A stretch of DNA of 64,000 nt from the NCBI GenBank assembly GCA_965199865.1, contig CBDATU010000023.1:66160-130159 (forward strand), given 5' to 3'. The position numbers and the translations under genes are program-made. Source of the stretch: JAPOUP01 sp965199865 (lineage in GTDB: Bacteria > Pseudomonadota > Alphaproteobacteria > Rhodobacterales > Rhodobacteraceae). Numbering within the stretch: position 1 is the first letter of the stretch; each line of letters begins with the position of its first letter. Below the pieces are notes generated by a model. It did no database searches. It was not told the DNA's origin and was given only the letters and a program-made list of their open reading frames with translations. Shown here piece by piece: positions 52,223-61,569 of the stretch.

Positions 52223-53152
52223 TCAGTATCCGCGCTCCAGATCGACGATGGGAGACGGCGTGCCCCCGTCCATGGCCAGTCTTATCTGCGCCGCGATGAA
52301 CTCAGCCGCGGAGCGCTCATTCGTTGGTGCCGCGGCATGCGGGGTGATGTGGACGGCGGGATGGGTCCAGTAAGGGCTGTCCTCCTGCAGAGGTTCCTCC
52401 CGGAATACGTCCAGAGCAGCGCCTTGCAGCTGGCCAGAGTCGAGCGCTTCCAATAGCGCCGCATCGTCTATACTGGTACCACGCCCACAATTGATCACGA
52501 AACTGCCTGACGGCATTCTGGCGAATACATCGGCATTCAGGATATTGGCCGTGGCGTCGGTCAGTGGCAGAAGGTTTACAAGAATATCGGCCTCGCTGAT
52601 CACAATGTCGAAGCTGGCATCGCCTGCCAGGCATCGCACGCCGTCAATGTCTTTTGGGCTGCGCGCCCAACCTGTGACCGGGAAACCCAGATCCCGCAGG
52701 CGGATACATGCATCCTGACCGGTCTGCCCCAAACCCAGAACGGAAACGCGACGCTCCGCGTTCTCCGGATATCTGTGACGGTGCCAGAGTCTGTCGCGCT
52801 GCTGCCGGATATAGCGGGCGTAATGCCTGTGGAAATGTAAGACCCAGTGGATGATGTGGCACGACATGTCGAGCACAAGCAGACGATCCTGAAGGCGCAC
52901 GATGGGGACATGCGACGGCCATTCGGGATCAAGCGTGATATGTGTAACGCCTGCACCAATGGAATAGATGTATTTCAGGTTCGGAAAAGTCTTCAGCTTC
53001 CCTGCTGGAGGGGCCCAGACAACCGCATGGTCAATGTCTGACGGATCGCCGGGGTCATCAATCCCCCGGATACTCGTTGCGCAGCCAGCCTTTTCAAAAG
53101 CTTCATGCCAGAGTTCAGGTGTTGCCCCTTCCCAATGAAAGAGTATCGCCAT
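52223..53152 (-). CDS. 2-hydroxyacid dehydrogenase (GhrA-like)
   Basis: The 309-residue protein begins MAILFHWEGATPELWHEAFE and has the NAD(P)-binding glycine motif VSVLGLGQTGQDACIRLRDL at about 137, then WARSPKDIDGV. Catalytic residues are expected around INCGRGTSIDDAALL (Arg), DVFREEPLQEDSPYW (Glu) and ITPHAAAPT (His). This fits glyoxylate/hydroxypyruvate reductase A. It lies between the ProX-like and FAD oxidoreductase genes, so it may reduce or oxidise a short 2-oxo/2-hydroxy acid made from the imported compound. Confidence 0.88.
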   Translation of the reverse strand: MAILFHWEGATPELWHEAFEKAGCATSIRGIDDPGDPSDIDHAVVWAPPAGKLKTFPNLKYIYSIGAGVTHITLDPEWPSHVPIVRLQDRLLVLDMSCHIIHWVLHFHRHYARYIRQQRDRLWHRHRYPENAERRVSVLGLGQTGQDACIRLRDLGFPVTGWARSPKDIDGVRCLAGDASFDIVISEADILVNLLPLTDATANILNADVFARMPSGSFVINCGRGTSIDDAALLEALDSGQLQGAALDVFREEPLQEDSPYWTHPAVHITPHAAAPTNERSAAEFIAAQIRLAMDGGTPSPIVDLERGY

Positions 53153-53222
53153 GTCAGCCTGTCATCGCCTGGTAATTCAAGGTGGGGTCGCCGCGAACGG
53201 CGACCCACTTCCCCGGGAGAAG

Positions 53223-54200
53223 TCAGTTGGCGGCATTGGCCGCCGCGATGAGCGCATCCCAGTCGGACTGATTCGCCGCAATCCAGTCTTTCGCGATCTG
53301 CTCCAGCTGGTGCGGTTCCTTTTCGCCATCATTCATTCGCAGCATCATGGCGCTGAGGTCAGCGATCGAAATCCTCAGACCATTGAAGAAGGCCATGGCC
53401 TTCGGATTTGCCTCGGCAAACTCCCTGTTCACAAGAATGTAGTTGTCATTGGCGCCAAAGCCAGGATTCCGGCCGTCTGCCCATTCGGTGCTGGCGTCCG
53501 GATCGCCCGGCAGGGACGAGAACGGTGCATTCAGAAACACGACATCAGTGCCTTCAACAAGGACACCCATGATCCAGTTCGGTGCCCAGGTCGAATAGAA
53601 GATCGGCTGGCCCGCCTTGTAGCGTTCAATCGTGTCCGCCATCAGGGCGAAATATTCACCCTTGTCGTTGTTGATGTGATCGCGAAGCCCATAGGCATCC
53701 AGGTGATGCTCAATCACCTTTTCGCAGCCCCAGCCCGGGTTACAGCCGGTGAGGTTGGCCTTGCCGTCACCATTGGTGTCGAACAATTCCGCGATGGCCG
53801 GGTCTTTCATCTGTTCAAGCGCGGTGATGCCGTGAGCCTCAGCGGTCTTGATATCGATGAAGTAACCCTGCATCGCGTTGGTATACATCGGTCCGGCACG
53901 CACCATCGCGTCGTCACCGCCCGAATTATTGAAGAAGTCGTTATGAAGCGGCTTCCAGTGAACGGCCGTATAATCCGCATCGCCCTGTCCGATCGACAGG
54001 TGGATGGCCGGGTAGTTGCCGGTCAGCATCTCGCCATTTTCGTAGCCGAGTGCCGCCAGACCCTCCTCGATCACCTCGTAGATCAACTGGTGATCAGTCC
54101 GGCCGGTGCTGATCGCAGTGACCTCTGCGGCCATGGCCGTACCTGCCATCAAACCGCCAGCAACAGCGGTAAGCACGAGTTTGGTTTCCAACTTGTTCAT
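53223..54200 (-). CDS. proX: glycine betaine/proline-type ABC substrate-binding protein
   Basis: I prefer ATG 54200 (MNKLETKLVLTAVAGGLMAG) over the adjacent ATG at 54203, because GGAGG then has a normal 5-base spacing. The protein has 325 residues with a signal peptide ending near AMA-AE. The mature part follows the OpuAC fold: GYENGEMLTGNYPAIHLSIG, DADYTAVHWKPLHNDFFNN, LTGCNPGWGCEKVIEHHLDA and FYSTWAPNWIMGVLVEGTDV. The Trp residues would form the aromatic cage for quaternary ammonium. It follows the ProV-ProW-ProW genes. Confidence 0.9.
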   Translation of the reverse strand: MNKLETKLVLTAVAGGLMAGTAMAAEVTAISTGRTDHQLIYEVIEEGLAALGYENGEMLTGNYPAIHLSIGQGDADYTAVHWKPLHNDFFNNSGGDDAMVRAGPMYTNAMQGYFIDIKTAEAHGITALEQMKDPAIAELFDTNGDGKANLTGCNPGWGCEKVIEHHLDAYGLRDHINNDKGEYFALMADTIERYKAGQPIFYSTWAPNWIMGVLVEGTDVVFLNAPFSSLPGDPDASTEWADGRNPGFGANDNYILVNREFAEANPKAMAFFNGLRISIADLSAMMLRMNDGEKEPHQLEQIAKDWIAANQSDWDALIAAANAAN

Positions 54201-54219
54201 CATGTCCTCCCTAGTTGGA

Positions 54220-55164
54220 TCAGTGAATGGATAGGTTAATTCTTCCGTGCAGCCGTAGACGCAGCCAGCCAACGGGTCCCTGCTCCCAGAGCCCTCGATT
54301 TCCCCGCTCCCGGCGGGTAAAGCCGAAACCCTGTGTCACCCGGTCAAAAACGACTGCCAGAAGTACGATGCCAAGTCCACCTACCGAAGCGCGTGCGAGA
54401 TCCAGCTGCGAAATGCCAACCAACACCAGACGACCCAGACCGGCAACCGAAATCATTGATGCAATGACGCTCATTGCCAGGGACAGCATGACTGTCTGGT
54501 TGATCCCGACCATGATCGTCGGCCGGGCCAGAGGCAGGTCGATGGACCAGAGCCGCTTCAGCGGCGATACTCCGAAAGCGTCGGCTGCTTCGATGAGGTC
54601 TTCACGCACCTCGCGCAGGCCCAGATTGGTCAATCGCACCAACGGCGGTGTCGCAAAGAACGCGGTAACGATCACGCCAGGTACATTGCCTATGCCGAAC
54701 AGAAGGATAACGGGTACAAGGTATGTGAAAGACGGGATCGTCTGCATGAAATCGAGCACAGGGCGGACGATCGCCCAGAGCCAGTCCATTCGGCTGCATA
54801 GAATTCCCAGTGGCAATCCAACCAATGTGGAGATCGAGACCGCGGTGATCAATACGGCGAGACTCGTCATGGCCGCATCCCAGGCACCAATGATACCGAT
54901 TGTGGCGAATGCGCATAGCGTAAGGATTGCGGTTGCCCGATTCACGATCTGCCAGGCAAACAAGGTGAAGAAAGTCAGCAGCAATGTCTGTGGCGTATCC
55001 CGCAGCCCGTCTTCGACGAGATCAAGCGCCCACTTAACCGGTTCCTTGATGGCCTTGAACACCGGACGGTAATTTGACGTGAGCCAACGCATTCCGTCAT
55101 TTGCCCACTCCGCCAGCGGAAGGCTGATCATTGTGAAAGGATCAAGGAGGCCCGCCACATCCAC
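54220..55164 (-). CDS. proW: betaine-type ABC permease, second copy
   Basis: The 314-residue protein has a hydrophilic N-terminus and about six membrane segments. The permease region includes VLDFMQTIPSFTYLVPVILL, FATPPLVRLTNLGLREVRED, LIEAADAFGVSPLKRLWSID (EAA loop) and MVGINQTVMLSLAMSVIASM. It is homologous to the next gene upstream; tandem ProW genes probably form a heterodimeric channel. It lies 3 bases downstream of the first permease gene. Confidence 0.9.
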   Translation of the reverse strand: MDVAGLLDPFTMISLPLAEWANDGMRWLTSNYRPVFKAIKEPVKWALDLVEDGLRDTPQTLLLTFFTLFAWQIVNRATAILTLCAFATIGIIGAWDAAMTSLAVLITAVSISTLVGLPLGILCSRMDWLWAIVRPVLDFMQTIPSFTYLVPVILLFGIGNVPGVIVTAFFATPPLVRLTNLGLREVREDLIEAADAFGVSPLKRLWSIDLPLARPTIMVGINQTVMLSLAMSVIASMISVAGLGRLVLVGISQLDLARASVGGLGIVLLAVVFDRVTQGFGFTRRERGNRGLWEQGPVGWLRLRLHGRINLSIH

Positions 55165-55167
55165 CGC

Positions 55168-56043
55168 TCAGGCACTCCCGCTGATGCGCTGTTTCGCAGC
55201 GCCGAGCGCCTGCACATAGCGATCCACCGTAATGGCCACCAGAACGATGCCCAGACCGCCTATGGTGGCACTGCCAAAGTCGAGCCGACCGATCCCTTCT
55301 AGAACGGTTCTGCCAAGTCCGGCAACGGAAATCATGGAGGCGACAACCGCCATGGACAGCGACAGAAGCGTGGTCTGATTCAGACCGGCCAGAATTGTGG
55401 CGCGGGCAAGGGGTAGCTGGGTGCCGAAAAGCACCCGTGTTTCACTCGCGCCAAAGGCTCTCGCGGCCTCAACGAAGTCCGGCCGAACCTCGCGAATGCC
55501 CAGATTGGTAAGGCGGATCAGGGGTGTGATGGCAAAGAAGCAAGTAACGATGACGCCAGGTGTATCACCAATTCCAAACAGCATGACCACCGGGACAAGA
55601 TAGACAAAGCTGGGAATGGTCTGCAGAAGATCCAGGATCGGGCGCAGGACGTGATAGAAGCGGTCACTCCGCGCGGCAAGAATTCCAGTGGGCAAGCCGA
55701 CAATGATGCAGATTGAGACGGCGGTGATGACGATCGACAACGTTGTCATCGCGGACTGCCACGCACCCATCAGTCCAATGAGTGTCAAGCAGATCAGACC
55801 GGTCAGAGCCAGGCGCCATCCGGCTATCATCCAGCCGACTGCCACCGCGCCGACGATACCCAGGAGCGGTGGGATTGCCTCAAGCCCACCCTGAACAAGC
55901 TGAAGGAAGCGCTGAACGGGAACTTTTGCCGCCAGCAGCGTTTCGCGGGAATGGCCGACGATCCAGTTCAGCAAGCTGTCCGCCCAGACCCCGAAGGGGA
56001 TGGTGAAATAGTCGAAAGGGTTGAGGATCTGATCCACGTTCAC
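55168..56043 (-). CDS. proW: betaine-type ABC permease, first copy
   Basis: The 291-residue membrane protein of the ProW type contains ILDLLQTIPSFVYLVPVVML, FAITPLIRLTNLGIREVRPD, FVEAARAFGASETRVLFGTQ (EAA loop) and ILAGLNQTTLLSLSMAVVAS. It begins MNVDQILNPFDYFTIPFGVW. Its start overlaps the ProV stop by 4 bases. It partners with the homologous permease downstream. Confidence 0.9.
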   Translation of the reverse strand: MNVDQILNPFDYFTIPFGVWADSLLNWIVGHSRETLLAAKVPVQRFLQLVQGGLEAIPPLLGIVGAVAVGWMIAGWRLALTGLICLTLIGLMGAWQSAMTTLSIVITAVSICIIVGLPTGILAARSDRFYHVLRPILDLLQTIPSFVYLVPVVMLFGIGDTPGVIVTCFFAITPLIRLTNLGIREVRPDFVEAARAFGASETRVLFGTQLPLARATILAGLNQTTLLSLSMAVVASMISVAGLGRTVLEGIGRLDFGSATIGGLGIVLVAITVDRYVQALGAAKQRISGSA

Positions 56044-57083
56044 CTCCGCTCCAGATCCTGGCCAACCGCCGCGAGAATTTCGGGGTGCCCGACCCTTCCG
56101 ATCAACCAGTCACCATTCCTGATCGCTAGGTGATCCACACCGTCTGCCAGCCGGGCAATCAACTCGGGCAGTGGGGTGTCCGGTCCAAGGACCGGCGCGT
56201 CAACAGCCACATCACCGTCCACCGCGATTTCCGAGGCAGACAGGTATTTCAGGGTCGAAATGGAACTGACAAAGCGGGCCACATATTCGGTTTCAGGATG
56301 TAGAACGATACTTTCCGGTGTTCCGATCTGGTCGATCCGACCATCTTTCATCACCCCGATCCGATGACCAACACGCATCGCTTCGTCCAGGTCGTGGGTG
56401 ATGAACAGGGTCGTCTTCCCTGCCCTTTCCGAAAGTCCGAGGAACTCGTCCTGCAGATCCCTCCGGATTAGCGGATCAAGCGCACTGAAGGGTTCATCCA
56501 TCAGCAGGATATCCGGATCCGCCGCCAGTGCACGCGCCAGCCCAACGCGCTGCTGCATACCGCCAGACAGCTCATCGGGGTACCGGGCACCCCAATCCGC
56601 CAGACCCACGGTTGCCAGGGCGGATTCCGCCGTCTCACGGCAGGTCTTCCTGTCCGCTCCCTGAACCTCCAGACCGTATGCGACATTGCCCGCGATCGTC
56701 TTGTGCGGCCAAAGCGCCATGTGCTGAAACACCATGCCGATCTTGCCCGCGCGAAGGGCGCGCAATTCCCGATCCTTCAGGCCCGTCACGTCCAGACCAT
56801 TGACAAGAACCGTTCCCGAGGTCGGTTCGATCAATCGGTTCACATGTCTGAGAAGAGTCGATTTTCCAGAGCCGGACAGCCCCATGATGCAGAAGATCTC
56901 ACCACGGTTAACGGAGAAGCTGGCATCCGCAACACCGATCACGCAGCCGAACCGTTCCAGTGCCCCGTTCTTGTCCATATCACCGGACCTGGCTGCGGCC
57001 AGTGCCTCATCTGCCCGGTCGCCAAATATCTTCCACAGGTTCCGGCATTCAATCGCAGGCTGTTCCAGACATTTTTCAGCCAT
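56040..57083 (-). CDS. proV: betaine-type ABC ATP-binding protein
   Basis: From ATG 57083 the protein has 347 residues. The family-specific N-terminal segment (IECRNLWKIFGDRADEALAA) precedes Walker A MGLSGSGKSTLLRHVNRLIE, the Q-loop VFQHMALWPHKTIAGNVAYG, signature DELSGGMQQRVGLARALAAD and Walker B ILLMDEPFSALDPLIR. The C-terminal 80 residues are a reduced regulatory region without two clear CBS repeats. First gene of the six-gene importer/oxidoreductase operon, divergent from the LysR gene. Confidence 0.92.
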   Translation of the reverse strand: MAEKCLEQPAIECRNLWKIFGDRADEALAAARSGDMDKNGALERFGCVIGVADASFSVNRGEIFCIMGLSGSGKSTLLRHVNRLIEPTSGTVLVNGLDVTGLKDRELRALRAGKIGMVFQHMALWPHKTIAGNVAYGLEVQGADRKTCRETAESALATVGLADWGARYPDELSGGMQQRVGLARALAADPDILLMDEPFSALDPLIRRDLQDEFLGLSERAGKTTLFITHDLDEAMRVGHRIGVMKDGRIDQIGTPESIVLHPETEYVARFVSSISTLKYLSASEIAVDGDVAVDAPVLGPDTPLPELIARLADGVDHLAIRNGDWLIGRVGHPEILAAVGQDLERR

Positions 57084-57253
57084 TGGTTTTGGGCACCCTC
57101 CCTGGAGGCGGCATTTCCGAAGTGTTGCACAGGACCAGACGGAATCAACATTGCAAAAAATTGACCCGCTGAGTAACTTCATGTTACGCTGATGTTCAAC
57201 AAGCAGGATTCGTTCTGGCCCTGGGATTCAGAAACCTTCCGCCTCCGAAGGCG

Positions 57254-58165
57254 TTGCTGGCGTTCGAGGCGGCGGCCAGAAACATGAGTTTCACCGAAGC
57301 CGCCAAAGAGCTGAACGTCACGCGTGTTGCCGTGTCGCGGCAGGTGCGGCAAATGGAGGACTTCATTGGGTTCGACCTATTTGCGCGCGGCCGCAGCAGC
57401 ATCAAGCTCACCCGGGCCGGACGGAAACTGTCACGTGTCGTTCATCAGGGCTTTCAGGCGATCCTGGACGAAATCGAGTCGATCGAGAACACCAGGGAAG
57501 ACACGCTGATCACCATTGCCACCACGGCAGGCGTATCGACATATTGGCTTATGCCAAATATCGGCCGGTATCGACGCAATAATCCGAATGCTGACTTCAG
57601 GCTGCTGGTCTCTCATGAACTGGTCAATCTCGTGCAGTCCGACGTGGATATCGCCATCCGTTACGGGACGGGAAACTGGCCCGGCACGACCAGTGTGCTA
57701 CTGCAGCGCCAACAGATCCTGCCGCTTTGCAGCCGGATTTTCTACAGCAATTACGGGCCTTTCGAAACGCTTGACGATCTGACAAGGGTTCCACTGCTCG
57801 AATTTGAAAGCGCCTTCGACCCATCATCGATCTGGATTAACTATTTTCGTGACAAGGGTTCTGTTCTGGGGAGCAACGTTCGGATGAGTTCGTATGATTC
57901 ATACATCAATCTGGTTCAGGCCGTTCTGGACGGTCAGGGCGTCTGTCTTCTCGGCGCACCGCTGATGCAACAGTTCATCGACAGCGGTGTTCTTGTGGCG
58001 GCGCTGGACACGGAATCCCTCCCCCAGCACGGATATTACCTGTGTCAGCCCGATGGAGCTTCGCCGTCAAGAACCGTCTCCGAGTTTCGCGACTGGCTTT
58101 TGGCGGAACTGAGCCCTGACAGAGAGCATGCGGACATAGTCACGCCTGAACACGTGCCAGCGTAA
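57254..58165 (+). CDS. LysR-family transcriptional regulator
   Basis: The N-terminal winged helix-turn-helix is LAFEAAARNMSFTEAAKELN and VTRVAVSRQVRQMEDFIGFD, followed by LFARGRSSIKLTRAGRKL and a LysR substrate-binding domain (303 residues as given). It is the GcvA-like branch, which normally begins LPPLKALRAFE; here LPPPKA lies upstream of TTG 57254 in the same frame, so the true start is probably earlier, perhaps CTG 57221. It is transcribed away from proV and ahead of the methyltransferase gene. It is likely to control both sides of the divergent promoter. Confidence 0.88.
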   Translation: MLAFEAAARNMSFTEAAKELNVTRVAVSRQVRQMEDFIGFDLFARGRSSIKLTRAGRKLSRVVHQGFQAILDEIESIENTREDTLITIATTAGVSTYWLMPNIGRYRRNNPNADFRLLVSHELVNLVQSDVDIAIRYGTGNWPGTTSVLLQRQQILPLCSRIFYSNYGPFETLDDLTRVPLLEFESAFDPSSIWINYFRDKGSVLGSNVRMSSYDSYINLVQAVLDGQGVCLLGAPLMQQFIDSGVLVAALDTESLPQHGYYLCQPDGASPSRTVSEFRDWLLAELSPDREHADIVTPEHVPA

Positions 58166-58247
58166 TCCCAGGTTTCCCATCAGGGAAAGTTTTTCCGAGA
58201 TTGTGGAAGAGGTTCCGGCGGGGATACTCTCTGCGGGGAGGAGCCTG

Positions 58248-59792
58248 ATGGACGAACATATGGATGCCGGACCCAGACGTCAGCGCGCCGGGGGTGCAAA
58301 GGCACGACGGAATGCAAGGTTACGGGCTCCGATCAGATTTCCGAAAACCACCATTCGAAATATTCCGACCTATGACGTTCTGTCTTCTGACGGTCTGGAG
58401 GCCATAGACAATTTTGCGCTCGGGATACTGGAAACGGTTGGTGTCGAGTTTCGTGATGACGTTTCGGCCGGTCTGTGGCGCGACGCGGGCGCGGATGTGG
58501 ACGGTCACAGAATCCGGCCCCCGAGAGAGCTGATCCGCAAACTGATTGCAACGATCCCCGGCGAATTCGACTATCATGCCCGCAATCCCGACCGAACCGT
58601 CAGGGTCGGAGAACGTAACATGATTTTCGGCCCGGCTTACGGCACGCCGAACCTGATCGACCTCGATGGAGTGCGCCGACAGGCAACGGTCGAGGATATG
58701 ACGACCGTGATGCGGCTTCACCACGTGAACCCGGCCATTCACTACAATGGTGGCTATACGCTCGAACCCATGGACGTCGCGGTCCCCCACCGACATCTGC
58801 ACATGATGGAACGGAGCTTCCTGTCCACGGACAAGCCGATCATGGGGTCACCCCAATCCGAAGGTCAGGCGCAGGATAGCGTTGCCATGGCCCGGATCGT
58901 CTTCGGGGCAGAAAAGATGGATCGTGATGTCGTCATGACCGCCATTTTCAACTGCAACTCTCCACTGGTCTGGGACAAGACGCAGCTGGACGCGGTGCGG
59001 GTCTATTCCGCAGCGAATCAGGCGCTGCTCATGTCGCCCTTCGTTCTCTACGGGGCATCGACACCGGTTCACACACTGGCAGCCACCGCGCAGATCATCG
59101 CCGAAGCGCTGGCGGGCATTGCCTTTACCCAGATTGTCCGGCCCGGCTGCAGGGCGGTGATGGGTGTGGCCCCGATGGGCGTTTACATGAAGAGCGGGGC
59201 TCCCGTGTTCGGGTCGCCTGAAGTGTCTCTATTCATGTATATCTTTGGCCAGATGGCACGCCATTATCGAGTGCCCTGGCGAACGAACGGGGCGAAATCG
59301 GGCTCGAAACAGGAAGACCTGTATGCGGGTTATGATTCCATGCTGAAAGTCTATCCCGCCATACTTGGTGGATGTCACATTCTGACTCACTGCGGCGGCA
59401 CTATCGAAGGATCGCTCTGCGTATCCCTTGGCAAGCTCGCAGCGGATGCCCAGCAGATTCTGAACTTCCAGACCCTGCTGAATGGCGCTTCATTTGACGA
59501 CATGGACATCGCGCTTGCCGATCTCGCCAAGGTTGGTCCCGGAGGTCATTTTTTCGACGAGGACTATACGCGGGAACACCTCCCGTTCCTCGATGAAATA
59601 CAGGACAATGAACGCTACGAAAGCTGGCTGGCAAGCGGGTCCAGAACCGTTGGCGAACGCGGACGTGACTGGTGCCGCACCATGCTTGAACGCTACAGGG
59701 AGGAAATGCCAACGATAGACCCTGCGGTGAAAGACGCCCTACGCGATTTTGTCCTTCGAAGGGAACGTGAGATCCCGGAAGGTCTGGCATGA
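58248..59792 (+). CDS. trimethylamine/glycine-betaine methyltransferase family (MttB-like)
   Basis: From ATG 58248 (GGGGAGGA 5 bases upstream) the protein has 514 residues. Family features are LGILETVGVEFRDDVSAGLW, IFGPAYGTPNLIDLDGVRRQ, NPAIHYNGGYTLEPMDVAVP, RPGCRAVMGVAPMGVYMKSG and YDSMLKVYPAILGGCHILTH. The reading frame has no internal amber codon, so it is of the non-pyrrolysine MttB type, whose members include glycine betaine methyltransferase. No cognate corrinoid protein is present in the window. It overlaps the downstream dehydrogenase by 4 bases. Substrate inferred from the neighbouring betaine importer. Confidence 0.85.
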   Translation: MDEHMDAGPRRQRAGGAKARRNARLRAPIRFPKTTIRNIPTYDVLSSDGLEAIDNFALGILETVGVEFRDDVSAGLWRDAGADVDGHRIRPPRELIRKLIATIPGEFDYHARNPDRTVRVGERNMIFGPAYGTPNLIDLDGVRRQATVEDMTTVMRLHHVNPAIHYNGGYTLEPMDVAVPHRHLHMMERSFLSTDKPIMGSPQSEGQAQDSVAMARIVFGAEKMDRDVVMTAIFNCNSPLVWDKTQLDAVRVYSAANQALLMSPFVLYGASTPVHTLAATAQIIAEALAGIAFTQIVRPGCRAVMGVAPMGVYMKSGAPVFGSPEVSLFMYIFGQMARHYRVPWRTNGAKSGSKQEDLYAGYDSMLKVYPAILGGCHILTHCGGTIEGSLCVSLGKLAADAQQILNFQTLLNGASFDDMDIALADLAKVGPGGHFFDEDYTREHLPFLDEIQDNERYESWLASGSRTVGERGRDWCRTMLERYREEMPTIDPAVKDALRDFVLRREREIPEGLA

Positions 59793-60784
59793 ACAGGAGA
59801 GCCGTTCTTATTGTCGGCTGGCCGCTGCTCCCCCAGGCGGAGGCCCAATTGCAGGAGGCTGGCTTCAACATCATCCAGTCAAGCCCTGCACCGGGCCGTC
59901 CTGAACTGGTTGAGCTTCTGTCAGCTCACCAACCCGACGGTTTGATCCTGCGGGTGGGCACAATCGACCGGGCGTGTTTCGACGCCCATCCCGGGCTCAA
60001 GGCCATTGCCAATCATGGGGCCGGCTATGACGATATCGACGTCGCCGAGGCAACAAGGCGTGGAATACCGGTCTTTGCCGCTCCCGGAAGGAATGCCATT
60101 TCCGTTGCCGAACACGTTTTTGCCCTGCTGCTTGCCGTACGGAAGCAGGTTATGTTTCACGACAGCCTGATACGAAGGGGCGGCTGGCGTTCCTCGACAC
60201 CGGACACGGCCGAGCTGTATGGCAGGATCATGGGCATCGTCGGCATCGGATTGATCGGCGAGAGGGTGGCGCATCTGGCGAAGGCTTTCGGAATGGAGGT
60301 CTGCGCGTTTGATCCGGGGCGCATGAAAGCGTTTCCGGAAGGCGTCTCAAAATGCGAGGCGCTTCCGGATCTGCTGTCCCGAAGCGACGTTGTCAGCCTG
60401 CATGTTCCCCTGACCGCCGATACGCGGTATCTGATCGACCGCGCCGCACTGGGAATGATGAGGCCGGGCGCGATCCTGATCAACACAGCCCGTGGAGGTG
60501 TTGTATCCGAAACGGATCTTGTCGCCGCAATCGAAGCCGGTAACCTGTATGGGGCCGCTCTGGACACCTTCGAAACCGAACCACCAGGAGCCCATGCAGC
60601 CGTAGCGCGGAACGACCGGATCGTCCTTTCGCCGCACATTGGCGGTGTCACACCTGAAAGCGCATTACGAATGTCCATGTGCTGCGCATCGAATATTGTC
60701 GACTACCTATTGGAGGGCAAGTGTAGTCCAGATCTGGTGAACCCGGGATGTTTCCAAGTTCAAGAATGTATGGAGTTCAGCTAA
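59789..60784 (+). CDS. D-2-hydroxyacid dehydrogenase
   Basis: The 331-residue protein starts inside the methyltransferase stop (ATGA). NAD-binding MGIVGIGLIGERVAHLAKAF lies near residue 150. Catalytic Arg is in LINTARGGVVSETDLVAAIE, Glu in DTFETEPPG, and His in LSPHIGGVTPESALRM. This is the phosphoglycerate dehydrogenase-like class. It is the second dehydrogenase of this type in the locus, after 52223-53152, but the two belong to different subgroups. Substrate unknown. Confidence 0.9.
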   Translation: MNRRAVLIVGWPLLPQAEAQLQEAGFNIIQSSPAPGRPELVELLSAHQPDGLILRVGTIDRACFDAHPGLKAIANHGAGYDDIDVAEATRRGIPVFAAPGRNAISVAEHVFALLLAVRKQVMFHDSLIRRGGWRSSTPDTAELYGRIMGIVGIGLIGERVAHLAKAFGMEVCAFDPGRMKAFPEGVSKCEALPDLLSRSDVVSLHVPLTADTRYLIDRAALGMMRPGAILINTARGGVVSETDLVAAIEAGNLYGAALDTFETEPPGAHAAVARNDRIVLSPHIGGVTPESALRMSMCCASNIVDYLLEGKCSPDLVNPGCFQVQECMEFS

Positions 60785-61076
60785 GCAAATTCCAAGTATA
60801 TATCCATTTCCGCACAGATCCTTATTATTCCTGTTCGTCTATCCTATCAGTTACCAGATTTTATTTAGTAACCATGTCAAAAAGGGAGTCGTTCCCCTTG
60901 GATCCAGGGGAATACGTCACCCCACTTCCAGTCCGATGCATCCAGGTCTCGTTTCAAGGGGTTTCAGGCAATTTTTTCGGCTCCCCGCAGAGGTTTCGCG
61001 CAGGTTCTCCACATGTTTTCCACAGCATCCATCCTTTGATTCTCTTCATGAAGAAGGACATACAATTGCAAGACCA
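60785..61076. other. AT-rich intergenic region with palindrome
   Basis: There is no gene. A palindrome TTCCCC-TTGGATCCA-GGGGAA at 60892-60912 may end transcription of the methyltransferase-dehydrogenase unit, although no U-run follows. A second weak stem (GTTAC/GTAAC) lies at about 60850-60872. Confidence 0.4.
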
Positions 61077-61141
61077 GCCCTTTCCGGGGCGTTTCCTACG
61101 CCCGGACTCCGCCTCTGCTGCGGAAATGCCCCGGAAAGGGC
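61077..61141. repeat. 65-bp palindromic element related to the one at 50788
   Basis: Arms at 61077-61096 and 61122-61141 pair with one mismatch (GCCCTTTCCGGGGCGTTTCC). The centre TACGCCCGGACTCCGCC aligns with the reverse complement of the 50788-50907 core (CTACGCCCCGGCTCGGCC). These are two members of one dispersed palindromic repeat family. Confidence 0.75.
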
Positions 61142-61500
61142 CGCATGGCATCGGATTCCGTCCTCAGCCACCCGATCCGGCGTCCACAACGGCGAAAGTC
61201 CCGTGGATCCAGAGCGTAATCCCGCTCCCGCGGCGGCGCAGATCCCCACCGCCAGCCAGGCGCGGCCGCCTGAACGAAGGGAGGGCTTGCCCATCGCGGC
61301 AGGAATCGCGCAGGTCCCTGAAGCAGGCCAGTCAGACCGAGGATCCGGTTCACCTCCCGAAGGGTCAGTGTCCTGGCGCCGGACGACATCTTGCCGCCCT
61401 TCGAAACGGCCGGTGCCCTTCCGTCGGCCCGGTTCATTGAAACTGATGTCAGGCGTGCTACAATGTGTCTGTATGGGGTCGGGCCTCTTCGCATATGCAT
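61142..61500 (-). pseudogene. IS1380-family transposase, N-terminal remnant
   Basis: From ATG 61471 or so on the minus strand, MQTHCSTPDISFNEPGRRKG and, after a frameshift, GRFEGGKMSSGA correspond to the first 35 residues of the intact IS1380 transposase at 38758. Downstream the sequence soon loses similarity and ends at the palindromic repeat. It comes from a different IS1380 lineage, given the divergence. Confidence 0.72.
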
Positions 61501-61569
61501 TTTCTTGATGAATCAAGCATATGTCAGGAAATCCGTCTCCAAGCAATGACATCTGGCAAAGTGTAAACA

